NCBI GenBank assembly: GCA_014529385.2
Contig: CM043946.1
Coordinates: 39,137,558 to 39,201,557, forward strand
Reading direction: 5' to 3'
DNA length: 64,000 bases
Source of the DNA: Adiantum capillus-veneris
Lineage: Eukaryota; Streptophyta; Polypodiopsida; Polypodiales; Pteridaceae
In this document: positions 1-11,100 of the stretch, piece by piece
Layout: each line of letters opens with the position of its first letter
Position numbering within the stretch: position 1 is the stretch's first letter
Made by a program: the position numbers and the translations under genes
Notes under the pieces: model-generated
Seen by the model: only the letters and a program-made list of their open reading frames with translations
Told to the model about the DNA's origin: nothing
The model's database searches: none

Positions 1-1834
1 TTTTTCAATAAACAGGTCAAAAATTAATAATAAATAGCAAGGAAGCCCAGATAGAAAAACGAAAAACACGATGGTGATAAAAAAGACAAGGTAGACAAGC
101 ACAAAAATGTTCAATGAAATCAGAAGATGGGAGCGGGAAGCCTAAATTAGGCGGCCAGACCTACTTTTACAAAATTCTTGCAGAATGAGCTACAAGAATC
201 CGATCAAGGAAATTTTTGAGTCTAACATAGATTTCACGGCTTAGTAGGACTAACAGGGGAATCTGGGAAAAATTGGTTCGGGAAGCCCGAGTATAGATAT
301 CCAAGGTAGGCTAAAACCACCTCATTTCCACTCGCAGCCTTTGCAGAGAGAGCTTTCGACCTCTTTCACGCGTCTTTTTTCGGGAGTCCACAGTTGACCT
401 TTTTCAGTGCCGTGTCACACAAGACATGAGGGATAAGTTCTTTACTCGTCAATGATCCATTTTGTACGGCCGGTAGCTAGTTTAAACCCCTAGAAAAAAC
501 CCTAGAAATCGAGCAGTGCACGAAGACCTACGACCAAAAACTGACCATAGCGGCCTGTCAGCTCGATCAAATCAGATGGGATTTGAACTGCAGCATGCCC
601 TAACATAATAGAACCTGTCTATACCATCACTTGACCATTCGACAGAGGTCGAGGGGGTCCCCATTAGCTAGGTTTTTGGCATATTCCAGAATTCCGATCT
701 GACTCCACAGATAGCTTGCCTACAAGGTTCATATACAATGTATATGATTGGTTTAGTGAAATCAATCAAGAAAAACTCTCGAAAAGAAGAAAAGGGTTCG
801 AAGGCTGTAAAGCGTCAAAATTGACATACGGGGTCAAACTGACTCCAAATGAGCCATAATTGGACGAGTTGCTTCACGACTATGTTGCGAACAAGTCCAA
901 ATCTTTAGAGTTGACTGACCAACCCAATAGGCAGTATAGTCACAAAAAATGGTGATTTCAGAGTCGACAAAGTACAAAGTAATGCCAGCATGACCAAACT
1001 TGACCAAATTCAATTTAGGACTTGTTTTAGGTGTATAGAATGTGTCTAGGTCAATTTTGTAAGCTTTGCAAAAAAATTGTCACTGTTGTAAATAATCACA
1101 ATTATTTACTTTTGCACTATTTTTGCTTGGAAATTGTGATATCACCTCACCTATCATGTGTACACACCTATTACAATGTGCCTACAACTTGGAAAATTGC
1201 CAGAAAACGCAAAGAAGTCTTTGCAAGCCAATTTTTGGGTTATGGACAATATTTCTTGATCCAAATCACCTCATATCTCATACACAGAGTCTATACAATG
1301 CTTAGAACCAAGTTGTACCAAAAAATGTTGATTTGGTAGAAAAGTTAATAATCACGCTTTCTAGCAAAATTGGGGAGTTTTGATATTTTGCCATCATACA
1401 TCCAAAGTACATGATGTGTTAAGTCCACTAGCCAAGTTTGAACCAATTTGGTGCTCAAAATCTCAAATTTTCTTTATATCTACTGTTTCAGAGACCTAAA
1501 GCCAAAATCTGGTACCATTTTCATCCTACACATCCAAATGAGCCCATATTTCACTCAGAGTATGTATTTGGTATATACTTCAAGGCTATGAAGCCAAGTT
1601 TACAAAAAGTTAAAAAAAATACTCAACTGTAAATAATCGCGATTATTTGCTTTTGTTGCAAACATTTGTTTTGACTTTACAGTTTTGTTTCTTCCATGAT
1701 TTTATGCATCTATGCTTGTTCAAAAATTGATTTGAAGCAAATTGGACCAAAATTGGCATTTTAGACTAAAGGACATTTCAGAGAAAATTCGGACAAATCT
1801 ACTACCTTTGCACTCTATTCACTAAACACGAGCC
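1..1834 (+). other. Untranslated leader of element A
   Basis: No convincing coding sequence is present: the short ORFs here are AT-rich and lack domain-like composition. The stretch has many TTGACC/GGTCAA words and two copies of an 18-base palindrome (1090-1107 degenerate, 1631-1648 perfect). Its style, long and palindrome-bearing before a gag-position ORF, parallels the leader of element D. No primer-binding site was found, so that site and the 5' LTR probably lie left of the window. Confidence 0.45.
1631..1648. repeat. Perfect 18-bp palindrome AAATAATCGCGATTATTT
   Basis: The sequence equals its own reverse complement. A second copy at 1090-1107 differs only by CGCG becoming CACA, as expected from cytosine deamination on one strand. 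A partial match (AATGATCGCGATTTT) occurs near 14482-14496 in the 3' LTR region. The function is unknown; a transcript hairpin or a protein-binding site are both possible. Confidence 0.7.
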
Positions 1835-4800
1835 ATGCAAGCAGTAGAGAGGACCAAGAAAAAGCTCAACCAGAACGAAAAGTTGCAAGAATTGCCCGCA
1901 TATCAACTAGACCCCGATTCAGTGAAAGCAGCCAAGGCAGCATACCTCTCCAAAGAACAGCTAGAAGAGCATCATACCACAGTCTTCACCGGAAGATTCA
2001 AGAGTGAAGAGGGACATCTGGTAGAGTTGCAACTCCTACCGAAGGAAGTATATGATGTTGCCACGAAGCCTGAGACCAAAGAATCCAACCGCAGGCTAGG
2101 GCTCAGAGAATTTTATGAACAGGAGCCTTGCAGAGTGGATTTTCAGAAAGCTTACGAGCTTTTATCCACTATTAAAGAGGATGGAACGGCATAAATTTGG
2201 CACGCAGAGAAATAAGGTCTAAGTGGTAATAACCAAAGATATAGTGGCAGAGGCACTCAGACTGCCCACAAAAGGAATGACCATGAGAGCAAGAGACAAG
2301 AAAATGGCAGGTACATTCACCAACGAAACCTCCATGACTACCTTTGCAGATTTAATTCACAAACAAGTGGAAGATCTAGCCTGGTTATACCATCAGCACT
2401 TCCACTTCTTGGCCAAAAGGCCACCAAGGTACACCACACCAAATCACACGGTTGCCAACACTTTCACACAAGTTCTAAATTGAACAACCAGCCAACCAGT
2501 GGACCACGCCTAGTACGTACTGACCACTCTGAAGGGAAAAAGAAGGAAGGGAAGATCACTTACTTGGGTGCACCAGAAGTCTTGACAAGGATTGCGTACA
2601 ATGCCATCGGCATGGTCGACAATCTACCACCTGCCCCTGACCAAAACACATGGATATTGGCAGCACAACCATCTCTGAGAGCTACAAGATCAGCAAAGAA
2701 AGCCTATAGATATGATGAAGAGTCGGCTGAAAGCTCACTGCAAAGACACCACCAAAGAAGCTGAGCCTGAGAAAGAGAAAGCCATAGAAGCTGAACCCAC
2801 CAAAGAGACAGAATCTGAGTCACAAGAAGTAGAGCCAGAACAAGAGAAAACCGTCGAAGCTACGTAAGATCCTGAATAGCAAAAGGCAGATGAATCTGCA
2901 CAAGAGGCCACTGCTACACAAGAGCAGCAACAAGAGAAAGAACTTGAGCCAGAAAAGGAAGTGAGTCCTGCACCAACTAAACCACAAAACCTGAGCAAAC
3001 ACCCTCTACTTTCACAAAACAAGAAACAACCAAGACATCCACAAAGCCTCAGGATGACAAAGAAGAAGAAGACCAACCCTCTACCTCCGCGCAAGAAGAA
3101 CCAGCAGCCACGACACAACAGAAGGACACACATGAGGCTGCAAGCACATCAACTCAGCTAGCAAGGCAGGAGGACTGACAGTCTAATAATGAGGTAATAC
3201 TGCAAGTAAACAAATATGCAAGGCAAATGCAAGATATGACGAAGAGACTCCGATCAGCAGCACTTGGCCGCAGCACAAAGGCTAAAGAACTCGAGATGGT
3301 GATTGACGCTCTCCAAGGAGACGGTTAGAAGACAGAATGAACGTCATCACCGATCTTCAAAGGCAAGTGCAGGAGATGAAAGCCAAAGTTGAACAACATC
3401 AGCTAGCAAGAGATCGACAGCAGAAAGAGATGGAAGAGCTAAGTGATCTGCTCACAAAATTATCAGATTCTTGCAAAGCAAAAGATGAACAGCTGACAGA
3501 CGTTACAAATAAACTTCTGACGACAACTCTATCAACTCAAAAAATTCAAGTGCAATTGGATGTCGCAAATTCTTCTCTGCAATACTCCGAACAAAGAATA
3601 AATGATTAGGCAATCTTCTTACGGCAAATAAGAGAGAATCCAGCCGTAGCCTCGATCAAAGGAGCAGATGAGGTCTATAAAGCATTGGTGAAGAAGAACA
3701 AGGACCTCGAGCTGGAGATAAAGCTGGAGCAATCTCAGTGCAGGGACCTGGCTTTGATACGGATCTAGAGAGAAGAAGAGATCCTAAAAGAAATATCTGA
3801 GCTTAAAAGAGTTAACCAGCTCCTTAGAGAAGGAAATCCAAAAACGTAGGGAGAGGTAGGCTCTTTAGAGCAACCACAAATAGATATACCCTCGGTCTCA
3901 TTTGCTGAATTGGAGACACAGTCCACAGCATGATTTTCAGTGGTGGTGAAGATGATTTTCAGATAAACATTATAGATGCCGACACAGTGCCCATGGTGTG
4001 CCCATGGTCCAGCTCTCAAAAGCTGAAGAGGATGCACTGAAAGAAAAGATCACACAAGAGGTGGATGAGCAGTGGAAGGCCGCGATGGATTGGGAGTTGA
4101 GAGTTCTTCACCTTGTCAACACCACTCAACTCACTTCCAATCAGATCCATGCGCAATGGCATCATCAATCCCTACCATATCCCTTGATAAAGGTGGAGTT
4201 ACTCCAAGTAAAAGAAGGCTGTATGACGCAGACATGCAAACAGATGGCACAGATAAATACCACCCAAAGTGGAGGTTGAGCTAGTTGAACAAGAATCCGA
4301 GGTATTTGATTATGTTCACAAGAGCACTTGCAGCCCTGGAAAGAGCTTCCACTTTTTGTCTTGTACCAAGAGTAAGGACTTGGCAAGAGCATGAGGCCAA
4401 CCTGGCTAAACTACCCAAGACTGCCAGTGCTAGAGAAAGGACAAGCCACAGAGGAATACATGGTGAAAACCCTAACGGGCGCCATGTCTTTCTTCAAGAG
4501 TCTACCGGATCTCTCCTGCGCAATGTTATATAAGATATGCCGAATGCTTCTCACCTGTATTGAAGTTTTTCATGAGCCCGAGCAAGTAGGTGCCCCATGG
4601 ATGTCATTCCTCGAGGGTAATAAAGGATTATGCTATGTTCTTAGTGGTCAGCCTTTCGAAGAAGTCTTGTATGGCTTCTACACCCAACGTATGTTCTTAC
4701 CATCACATAATATGTTGGCGTCTGAGGAAGCTTTCTACATGGGATTCACTTGGCGAACGAAGATATTTTCACCAATGATCATCAACCTCACATCTAGGTT

Positions 4801-4904
4801 TGTAGGCTACTCAGCGGTGGAGCTGAAGAACAAAGTAAGCATGCAGTTTCTGCAAGTGCCAGATAAAGAAAGAAAATTCAAATACCAAAAGGCATTGAAT
4901 GTGC
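1835..4904 (+). pseudogene. Element A long ORF of unknown function (broken)
   Basis: I do not recognise this protein. It reads as one original ORF of about 1,000 codons, now broken by several frameshifts and stops. In order there are: an N-terminal basic and globular part (1835-2194), continuing after a frameshift near 2190 in a segment with alternating helices and aromatics (2223-2483); a further segment (2480-2764); a Glu/Gln/Thr/Pro-rich, probably disordered stretch (about 2740-3175); a coiled coil with heptad-like Leu/Ile spacing (about 3180-3840); and a C-terminal globular part (4391-4904) rich in aromatics and methionine. It occupies the gag position but shows no CCHC knuckle and no retropepsin motif. 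The first segments distantly recall the helical domain of plant transposon-associated proteins; this is a weak inference. Element B interrupts it after 4904. Confidence 0.5.
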
Positions 4905-5115
4905 TGACGGGAGCAAAGCGAACCCCGAACCCCCGACGGCCTCTAAAACACCGGGGACCGAATGGCGCGCCTCGAGCCTGTCATGGTAAAGCAAACAGGG
5001 GGCACCACCTAGCTTCAACGGCTAGGACGCAAACAACACACCACCATAACAAAGTTTTCATCCAGGAGAGATGGATGCTTGGGAGTAATGATGAAGAGGA
5101 AAGGGAATGAGATCA

Positions 5116-5154
<39 letters not shown>

Positions 5155-6461
5155 GGGAGGGGTATAGCGGCTTGGTAATTAGGCACCACAAAAGGATGGC
5201 GAATCCGCACACCCTTCACACATACACAAGCTCACTCCAAAACACAAGACTAGGTGGCGATTCCGCACACCTCGCATGGGCAAAACATTGCAAGAAAACA
5301 TACTCACAAAACCTCAAGCTTTATTTAGAGAATTAGGCGATGAAATGGGGAGCATAGGGTAGGGGAATGAGAAGGGATAGAGTGGTAGAGCACATGGCGG
5401 ATAGGTGGGAGTTGATGGCGAAGACTCGCACGAGGATTATGGCCATCATCCTTCATTTAGTTGCCCTTCATCTTCCATAGCCAAGGGTGTAGAGGTCATG
5501 CTCAAGACAAGCATGGTGATTGCGGTGATGTTGATGGTGATGGTGTGGGTGTGGGTGTGTGTGTGTGCACTAGGCACACACAGTGCATAGTGTGTTCTTT
5601 GGTGATGTTGTATGTTTTTGTGTGATGGTGAACCCTCTTTATATAGGGGAGGAGGGGGGGGAGAAATTCTAGAATTTAGAAATGAAGAAATCATTATCTA
5701 CATAGGCCATGTGACTGTGGGCCCCACTTGTCTGGCTGTGTGTATATGTGTCAGAACAGCAGTCTCATGAGAGAGAGACTAAGAGAGAGAGATAGGTTGA
5801 TGAAAAAAAGTGAGAGGTGACATGGAGAATAAGGTAATTACAAGAGGGGAGAGAGGGGAGTGTGTTCAGAGGTGAATCTGTGTGCAGATGTGTGTGAACA
5901 CAAGAAAAATCAAGTAACTACCGGGTGGGGATGGGTCTGTGGGCACCTTTTTTAGTGAAACTGAGTGTGTGTGAGTGTGGGGGAGGTTATTTAGCTACAA
6001 GAAAAGAGACATGGCACCCTTTAGAGAGAGGGGGGGGGGGTATTTGGGTCATGGGATATGATAGGAGAGAGAAAGGGGGGTGGGGTATACTATTTTGGAA
6101 GATAGGGTAAGTTGCATGTGAGTTAGGGTGCATTATTGGTGAGAGGTGGGGTAGCTTGAGGGGAGAGAGAAAGGAGAAAGGACAAGGGGAAGAGAGAGGG
6201 GGTTGACCTTTTGAGTGGAGGAGAGGAAAAGGGACACACGGCGGGGCATCAGTGAAGAAAAAGGAGGCAAGGTGGGGATGGGCTGCCCCGCAGGCATGAG
6301 GTGGCCTATTTTACCTTTCTCATATATTTACATAATCATACTTTATTTTTTTTTAACTTTTTCCAATGTCTTTTATCACTCCCTCCCTAAGAGGGGGTTT
6401 TCATGGGGTGGGGACGAGAGAAGAGGGGTATGGGAGCTTGGCTTGTGAAAAGCCCCCATCA
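4905..6461 (-). repeat. Element B 3' LTR (1,557 bp, complete copy)
   Basis: It is nearly identical to 12591-13839 except for a block of about 308 bp (roughly 5551-5857) that the other copy lacks. In element orientation it starts TGATGGGGGC and ends CCCGTCA. It carries a GA microsatellite (5119-5151), a TATA box (minus strand, 5638-5647) and, near the U5 end, GGGGGCACCACCTAG, whose first ten bases match the primer-site complement. Confidence 0.92.
5638..5647 (-). promoter_or_regulatory. TATA box of the element B LTR
   Basis: On the minus strand the sequence reads CCTATATAAA, about 1.5 kb before the gag-side LTR end when projected onto a 5' LTR. It lies within the block missing from the other LTR, so only this 3' copy retains it. 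Confidence 0.6.
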
Positions 6462-6480
6462 TTAGCCCTCCCCTTTTGGC
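6462..6480 (-). other. Polypurine tract of element B
   Basis: The minus strand reads GCCAAAAGGGGAGGGCTAA, abutting the 3' LTR start TGATGG. The core GGGAGGGCTAA is shared with element G, a sign of common descent. Confidence 0.8.
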
Positions 6481-6489
6481 TAGAGGCAT

Positions 6490-6783
6490 TCATGTCTCTA
6501 GCTCATCTGTTTGATCATTATCGTCGGAGGTGGCGGTTGATGGTGTGTCCTCATCTGGAATGTTAATAGGTGGAGCCTGGTCAAATCGAAGAAAATAAGG
6601 TTTAAGTCGCCAACCATTTACCCTGGTTTTATGAAGTTTTCCATCAGCCTCCATAAGCTGGTAGCTTCCATTGGCATACTTTTTCGTGACGATGAAAGGA
6701 CCTTCCCATCGGAGTAGGAGTTTCTTATCCTTGCGCGTGTCGAAGCGATTGTCGTAGCGGAGCACCAACATTCCTTTCTTCAA
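6490..6783 (-). CDS. Element B integrase C-terminal domain
   Basis: It is in frame with the upstream integrase, separated by a single TAA. GMLVLRYDNRFD, RWEGPFIVTKKY and GSYQLMEADG are the GPY/F-type C-terminal module of Ty3/gypsy integrases. No chromodomain follows. The frame ends in an acidic tail immediately before the polypurine tract. Confidence 0.82.
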   Translation of the reverse strand: MKKGMLVLRYDNRFDTRKDKKLLLRWEGPFIVTKKYANGSYQLMEADGKLHKTRVNGWRLKPYFLRFDQAPPINIPDEDTPSTATSDDNDQTDELET

Positions 6784-8193
6784 TTATTTTTTCCGGAGAT
6801 GCTTGTTAAAGCTAAGCCGTCTATGCTCTGCTTGTGCTGCATAATAATTTATTGCTTCTTCTCTGTCCAGCTGCAGTCTTTCCAAGTTGATGATGTGATC
6901 TCTCAAATGCATGTTGGGCTGTTTAAGCTGGCTTGCCATTACTCTGAGACTTTGTAGTTGCACTTCAATGGGCAAGATTGCTTCCTTACCAAATACTAGA
7001 TGATACGGTGTGAATCCCAAGGATGTACGAAATGAAGTTCTGTAGGCCCATAAAGCTAGTAGTAGATACTTATCCCAGTCTCCAGGATGATTGTTTACCT
7101 GCTTGGTAATAATTTTAGAAACCATTCCATTTACCTTTTCAACTAGGCCATTACATTGAGGGTAATATGGTGAAGAGTGCCTCCTTGTAATGCCCAGTTT
7201 CTGCATTAATTCTCCTACCAAGTCTGCTCTGAAACCTGGCCCTCTATCAGAGATGATCTCTAAAGGTGTGCCAAACCTACAACATATGTGCTCGTAGATA
7301 AATTTAGCTACCTCTACCGCTGTGATTCTAGTGGTGGCTGTAGCCTCTGCCCATCTAGTCATGTAGTCGACCCCCATGATAATGTAGAATTTTCCTGAGT
7401 TGGCCCTAGGTAATGGCCCAATGGCATTGATACCCCATTTTTCAAATGGGCCATATGAGAGAATAGGTGTCTGTGGTTCAGGCATAAGTGACCTAGTGCC
7501 GGCCTTTTGACACAACTTACATGTTTTGCACCAATGGTGTACATCACGGTTGAGGCTAGGCCATATGAAGCCTGCCTGCAAGATTTTCCTTTTTGTTATG
7601 TCTAGGGCAAAGTGACCACCACAAACCCCGTCATGACAGCTAGCAATTACTCCCGTGATTTCGTGAGAGAGAGGGACCTTCTTGAGTATTTGGTCCTTAC
7701 CCTTACAGTACAAACCGTCATTGATGAGTCGATACCTTGTGGCCTTCCGCGTCAGCCATTGCTTCTGTCCCTTTGTTAAATCTGATGGGCATTCCCCTGT
7801 TTCCAAAAAATGCATGATGTCAGGCAAGGCATCACTTCCTTGAAATAGAGGGAGCTTTAGTTTTATTGCTCCAACCACCACTTCCTGGAGTCTTTCACTT
7901 GTTAGGGCATCTGCTTCTTGGTTTTGAGCCCTTGGGATATGGTGTATTTGAACTTCTTCAAACTTACCCAACAAGGTTTTTACACCACTTAAGTGAGTCC
8001 TTAAACTAGGATTCTTGCATGTCCATGCTCCATTTACTTGCCTTACCAGAAGTAGAGCATCCCCAAATACATTAAGGCGTTGTACACCTTGCGAGATGCA
8101 CCATTGTAGACCCTTGGTTAGTGCTGCATACTCAGCTTCATTGTTAGAATGTGAATCTAACAATTGGCCCAACGAAAATACCTTTGTCATCAA
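6784..8193 (-). CDS. Element B archaeal-type RNase H and integrase
   Basis: It continues the preceding frame after a frameshift. RNase H residues are visible as NNEAEYAAL, GDALLLVRQ and HIPRAQNQEAD, completing an apparently intact D-E-D-D set. Integrase follows, with a zinc-binding region (GGHFALDITKRK ... WCKTCKLCQK), then the catalytic core. The first catalytic Asp is changed: KWGINAIGP where relatives, including element G, have WGID. The second Asp (IISDRGPGF) and the Glu (NGLVEKVNG) are present. The frame ends at an in-frame TAA, after which the integrase C-terminus continues in the same frame, so that stop is a nonsense mutation. Confidence 0.88.
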   Translation of the reverse strand: MMTKVFSLGQLLDSHSNNEAEYAALTKGLQWCISQGVQRLNVFGDALLLVRQVNGAWTCKNPSLRTHLSGVKTLLGKFEEVQIHHIPRAQNQEADALTSERLQEVVVGAIKLKLPLFQGSDALPDIMHFLETGECPSDLTKGQKQWLTRKATRYRLINDGLYCKGKDQILKKVPLSHEITGVIASCHDGVCGGHFALDITKRKILQAGFIWPSLNRDVHHWCKTCKLCQKAGTRSLMPEPQTPILSYGPFEKWGINAIGPLPRANSGKFYIIMGVDYMTRWAEATATTRITAVEVAKFIYEHICCRFGTPLEIISDRGPGFRADLVGELMQKLGITRRHSSPYYPQCNGLVEKVNGMVSKIITKQVNNHPGDWDKYLLLALWAYRTSFRTSLGFTPYHLVFGKEAILPIEVQLQSLRVMASQLKQPNMHLRDHIINLERLQLDREEAINYYAAQAEHRRLSFNKHLRKK

Positions 8194-11100
8194 AGACCAC
8201 TATGCCTGCAGCTGCTTTGTCGGACGCTCGCTTATAGGCTCCATCAAAGTAGAGAGAGTATGCTCCTTCTACCATCGGTGGTACTGGAGGTAATCGGACT
8301 TCTCCTTCCTTAGATTGCTTCTCCTTCCTTTCAAAGACTTGGTAGGTCATGAGTCCCCCCAAACTTGCCCTTGTCGTGCTTTCTACCTGTACCATGTAGT
8401 CAAACTCTTGCAGACAAACTAGCCATTTAGTAATTCTAGCAGACACATCCATGTGTTGTACAACATAGGAAAATATTTCATCCGTGGTTAGAATCACAAA
8501 TTGCTTAGGCAGCAAATATGACCTAAACTTTGTAGTTGCAAATCTAAGAGCTAGGACTAAGTGTTCCACATGGGTGAAACCTTTCTCTCCTGCTGTCATC
8601 ATTCGACTAGAGAAGTAGATTGGCCTCATGAAAGATGTCGTCGTATCCTTTTGGAGTAGCACAGCCCCCAATGAGTCATCAACAACACTTGAGGTGACAT
8701 AGAATTTTTCATCCCACTTAGGTGGTGAGATAGTTGGCAGAGTGGCTAAGACCTCCTTTACCTTGTTGTAGTGATGTTCGCTTTCCTCGTCCCAAGTGAA
8801 AGTTGATCTTTGAGTGAGTTGTTGCAGTGGTAGAACAAGTTGTGATAGTAGATGTATGAATCTACTTAAGTACCTCACCTTCTGTAGAAAAGAGACCAGT
8901 TGGCGTGCGGTCATTGGTGAAGGTAGGGCTATGAGTGCGGACACCTTACTTGGGTCGGCGTTGATACCTTTCGCTGAAATTTCATGGCCTAGTAGAATGA
9001 CTTTACTCTCCCCAATGTGGCATTTATCCACATTTAATTGCCCACCTAGACTCTGCAACCTGGCCAAACCTTCAGTTACCTTTTCTAAATGTGAAATACG
9101 GGAGCTATATATACAAAAATCATCAATGAACACTCTTATGGATGTTCCAAAGAACGGTTGAAAAACATATGTGACATATCTTTGGAATGTGGCAGGTGCA
9201 TTTGTGAGACCAAATGGCATAACCCTGTATGCAAAACAACCCCATGGCATGATAAAAGTGGTTTTTAGCTGATCTTCCAAGGCTATGCGTATTTGAAAGT
9301 ATCCAGAATAACCATCACAGACGGTATAGCATTCAAAACCCGCTACTTCATTCAGAATTTCATCCAAGAAAGGGAGAGGAAAGTGGTCTCTCTTTGTAGC
9401 TGCATTTAGTGGTTTGTAGTCAACACAGACCCTCCACTTACCATTCTTTTTAGGCGTCACCACTACGGGTGACACCCATTCTGAGTTTTCTACAGGATAG
9501 ATGAATCCCGCCTCCAGCAGTTTCCTTACCTCGGCCAAGAGTGCCTTTTCTTGTATGACCCCCAGTCGTCGTAGCTTTTGCACAACTAGTTTTACCCCTT
9601 CCTTCAGCTTAATATGATGTTCCACCACTGTAATGCCTATGATTCTTTCATAGTTGTCAATGAACAGGTTAGGAAATCCCATCAACATTTGCAAAAAACT
9701 ATCTTTCTCCTCAAGTGTTAATTCCGTAGACAACATACCCTTCAACCTACTTCCTCCTAGGCCAGGTGATTTGCTCTCCTCTTCATTGGGTTGCCCTTTT
9801 GGTGATGGATCACCAGTTGTGATTACCCTTTGTGGATCCTTCATAATGATACCCATCACATCAATGGAATTGTCACTTTCGTCGGTGGATGTGGTCTCCT
9901 CCTCAGAACTAGAAGATTCGCTAGTGGTTTCATCTGCCGATGTTTCCAGATTCATTTGCTTCTGCTTGCCAATCCTCATGTCGTAGTAGATTGTCTCCCC
10001 TTTCTTACCGGTCATGCGTAGAAGGCCAGTACCCCAGTCCTGTTTTGCCTTCATGGCCATCAACCATGGCCTTCCCAAAATTAGTGGATAGCCCTCCCCC
10101 TTAGTAGGCATTACAAAAACATCTACCTCTACCTCACTGTTGAAAGCTTTGATTTTCACGGCACTTACCACACCCACACACTTTACTTTTGTGTTGTTTT
10201 CCATCTTTGCCTTGCATGGAGAAGGCCTGTCAACCTCGAGCCCTAATCGAAGCATCATAGCTTCGCTCATTACACAGATTTGTGCACCTCCATCAATGTA
10301 GGTGTTTCCAACCCTCTTTCCTTTTATGTTTACGTCGACAATTGGAAGGATGTCATCCATGTTGCATCCCGAAATTGCTCCGGCTACCTTTGTTTTGGAG
10401 CGTCTTGTACTTACCATTTTAGACCATTGTCGCCTTACTTTAGGTACAAGATGTAGCAGCTGTGGCCATGTAATCTTCGGTCCTTGCTCTGCCACATCCA
10501 ATGTTAGATCATAGGGCTTAGAACTTTTCCCTAGCTGGAAGTCGGTGATGCCCAATTTCCGTCGTGGCCTGGATGGCCTCTTGCTAGTTTCTCCTCTCAT
10601 GCTTCTCTCATCATCTGATTGTGTAGCTTTCTCCCTCCTAGCTCTTTTCACAGTCATGGCTTCAAGTGGTTCTAAAAAGGTTACCTTCTCCTTACCCTTG
10701 TCCCTCTCCTTTGCTATGGGTGGATCCACTACTACGGCTTTTCCTTTCTCTTCTAGCCTTATGATGTTTACAGGGCGATCATGTGGTAGGGCTGGTGGAA
10801 GAGGTGGGATGAATGCTTGTAGTGGTGTCTGGGGTGGACGTAGAATTTGTGTTGGTGGGGGTGGTGCTCCGAGTGGGGGTGTTCTTTCTCTAGGGGGTGA
10901 CAATTGGTTTCTCCTACGTCCTCTATTATAGTTTTGTCGTGGTTTGGGACAGTAGTACATACCGTGACCATCTTCTCCGCAGTTGTAGCAATGATACTCC
11001 CTGTTTTGTCGTCGTGCTCTTTCAGGGTCTTGATCTCTTTCTTGACTCCTCCCTTGTTGTATTAAGTGGACAGACAAATTCTGCAGTTGGTCAGTAATAT

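Noticed and set aside
2735-3133. 132-codon minus-strand frame rich in Cys, Ser and Phe
   Set aside because: It is the antisense shadow of the Glu/Gln-rich segment of the element A ORF.
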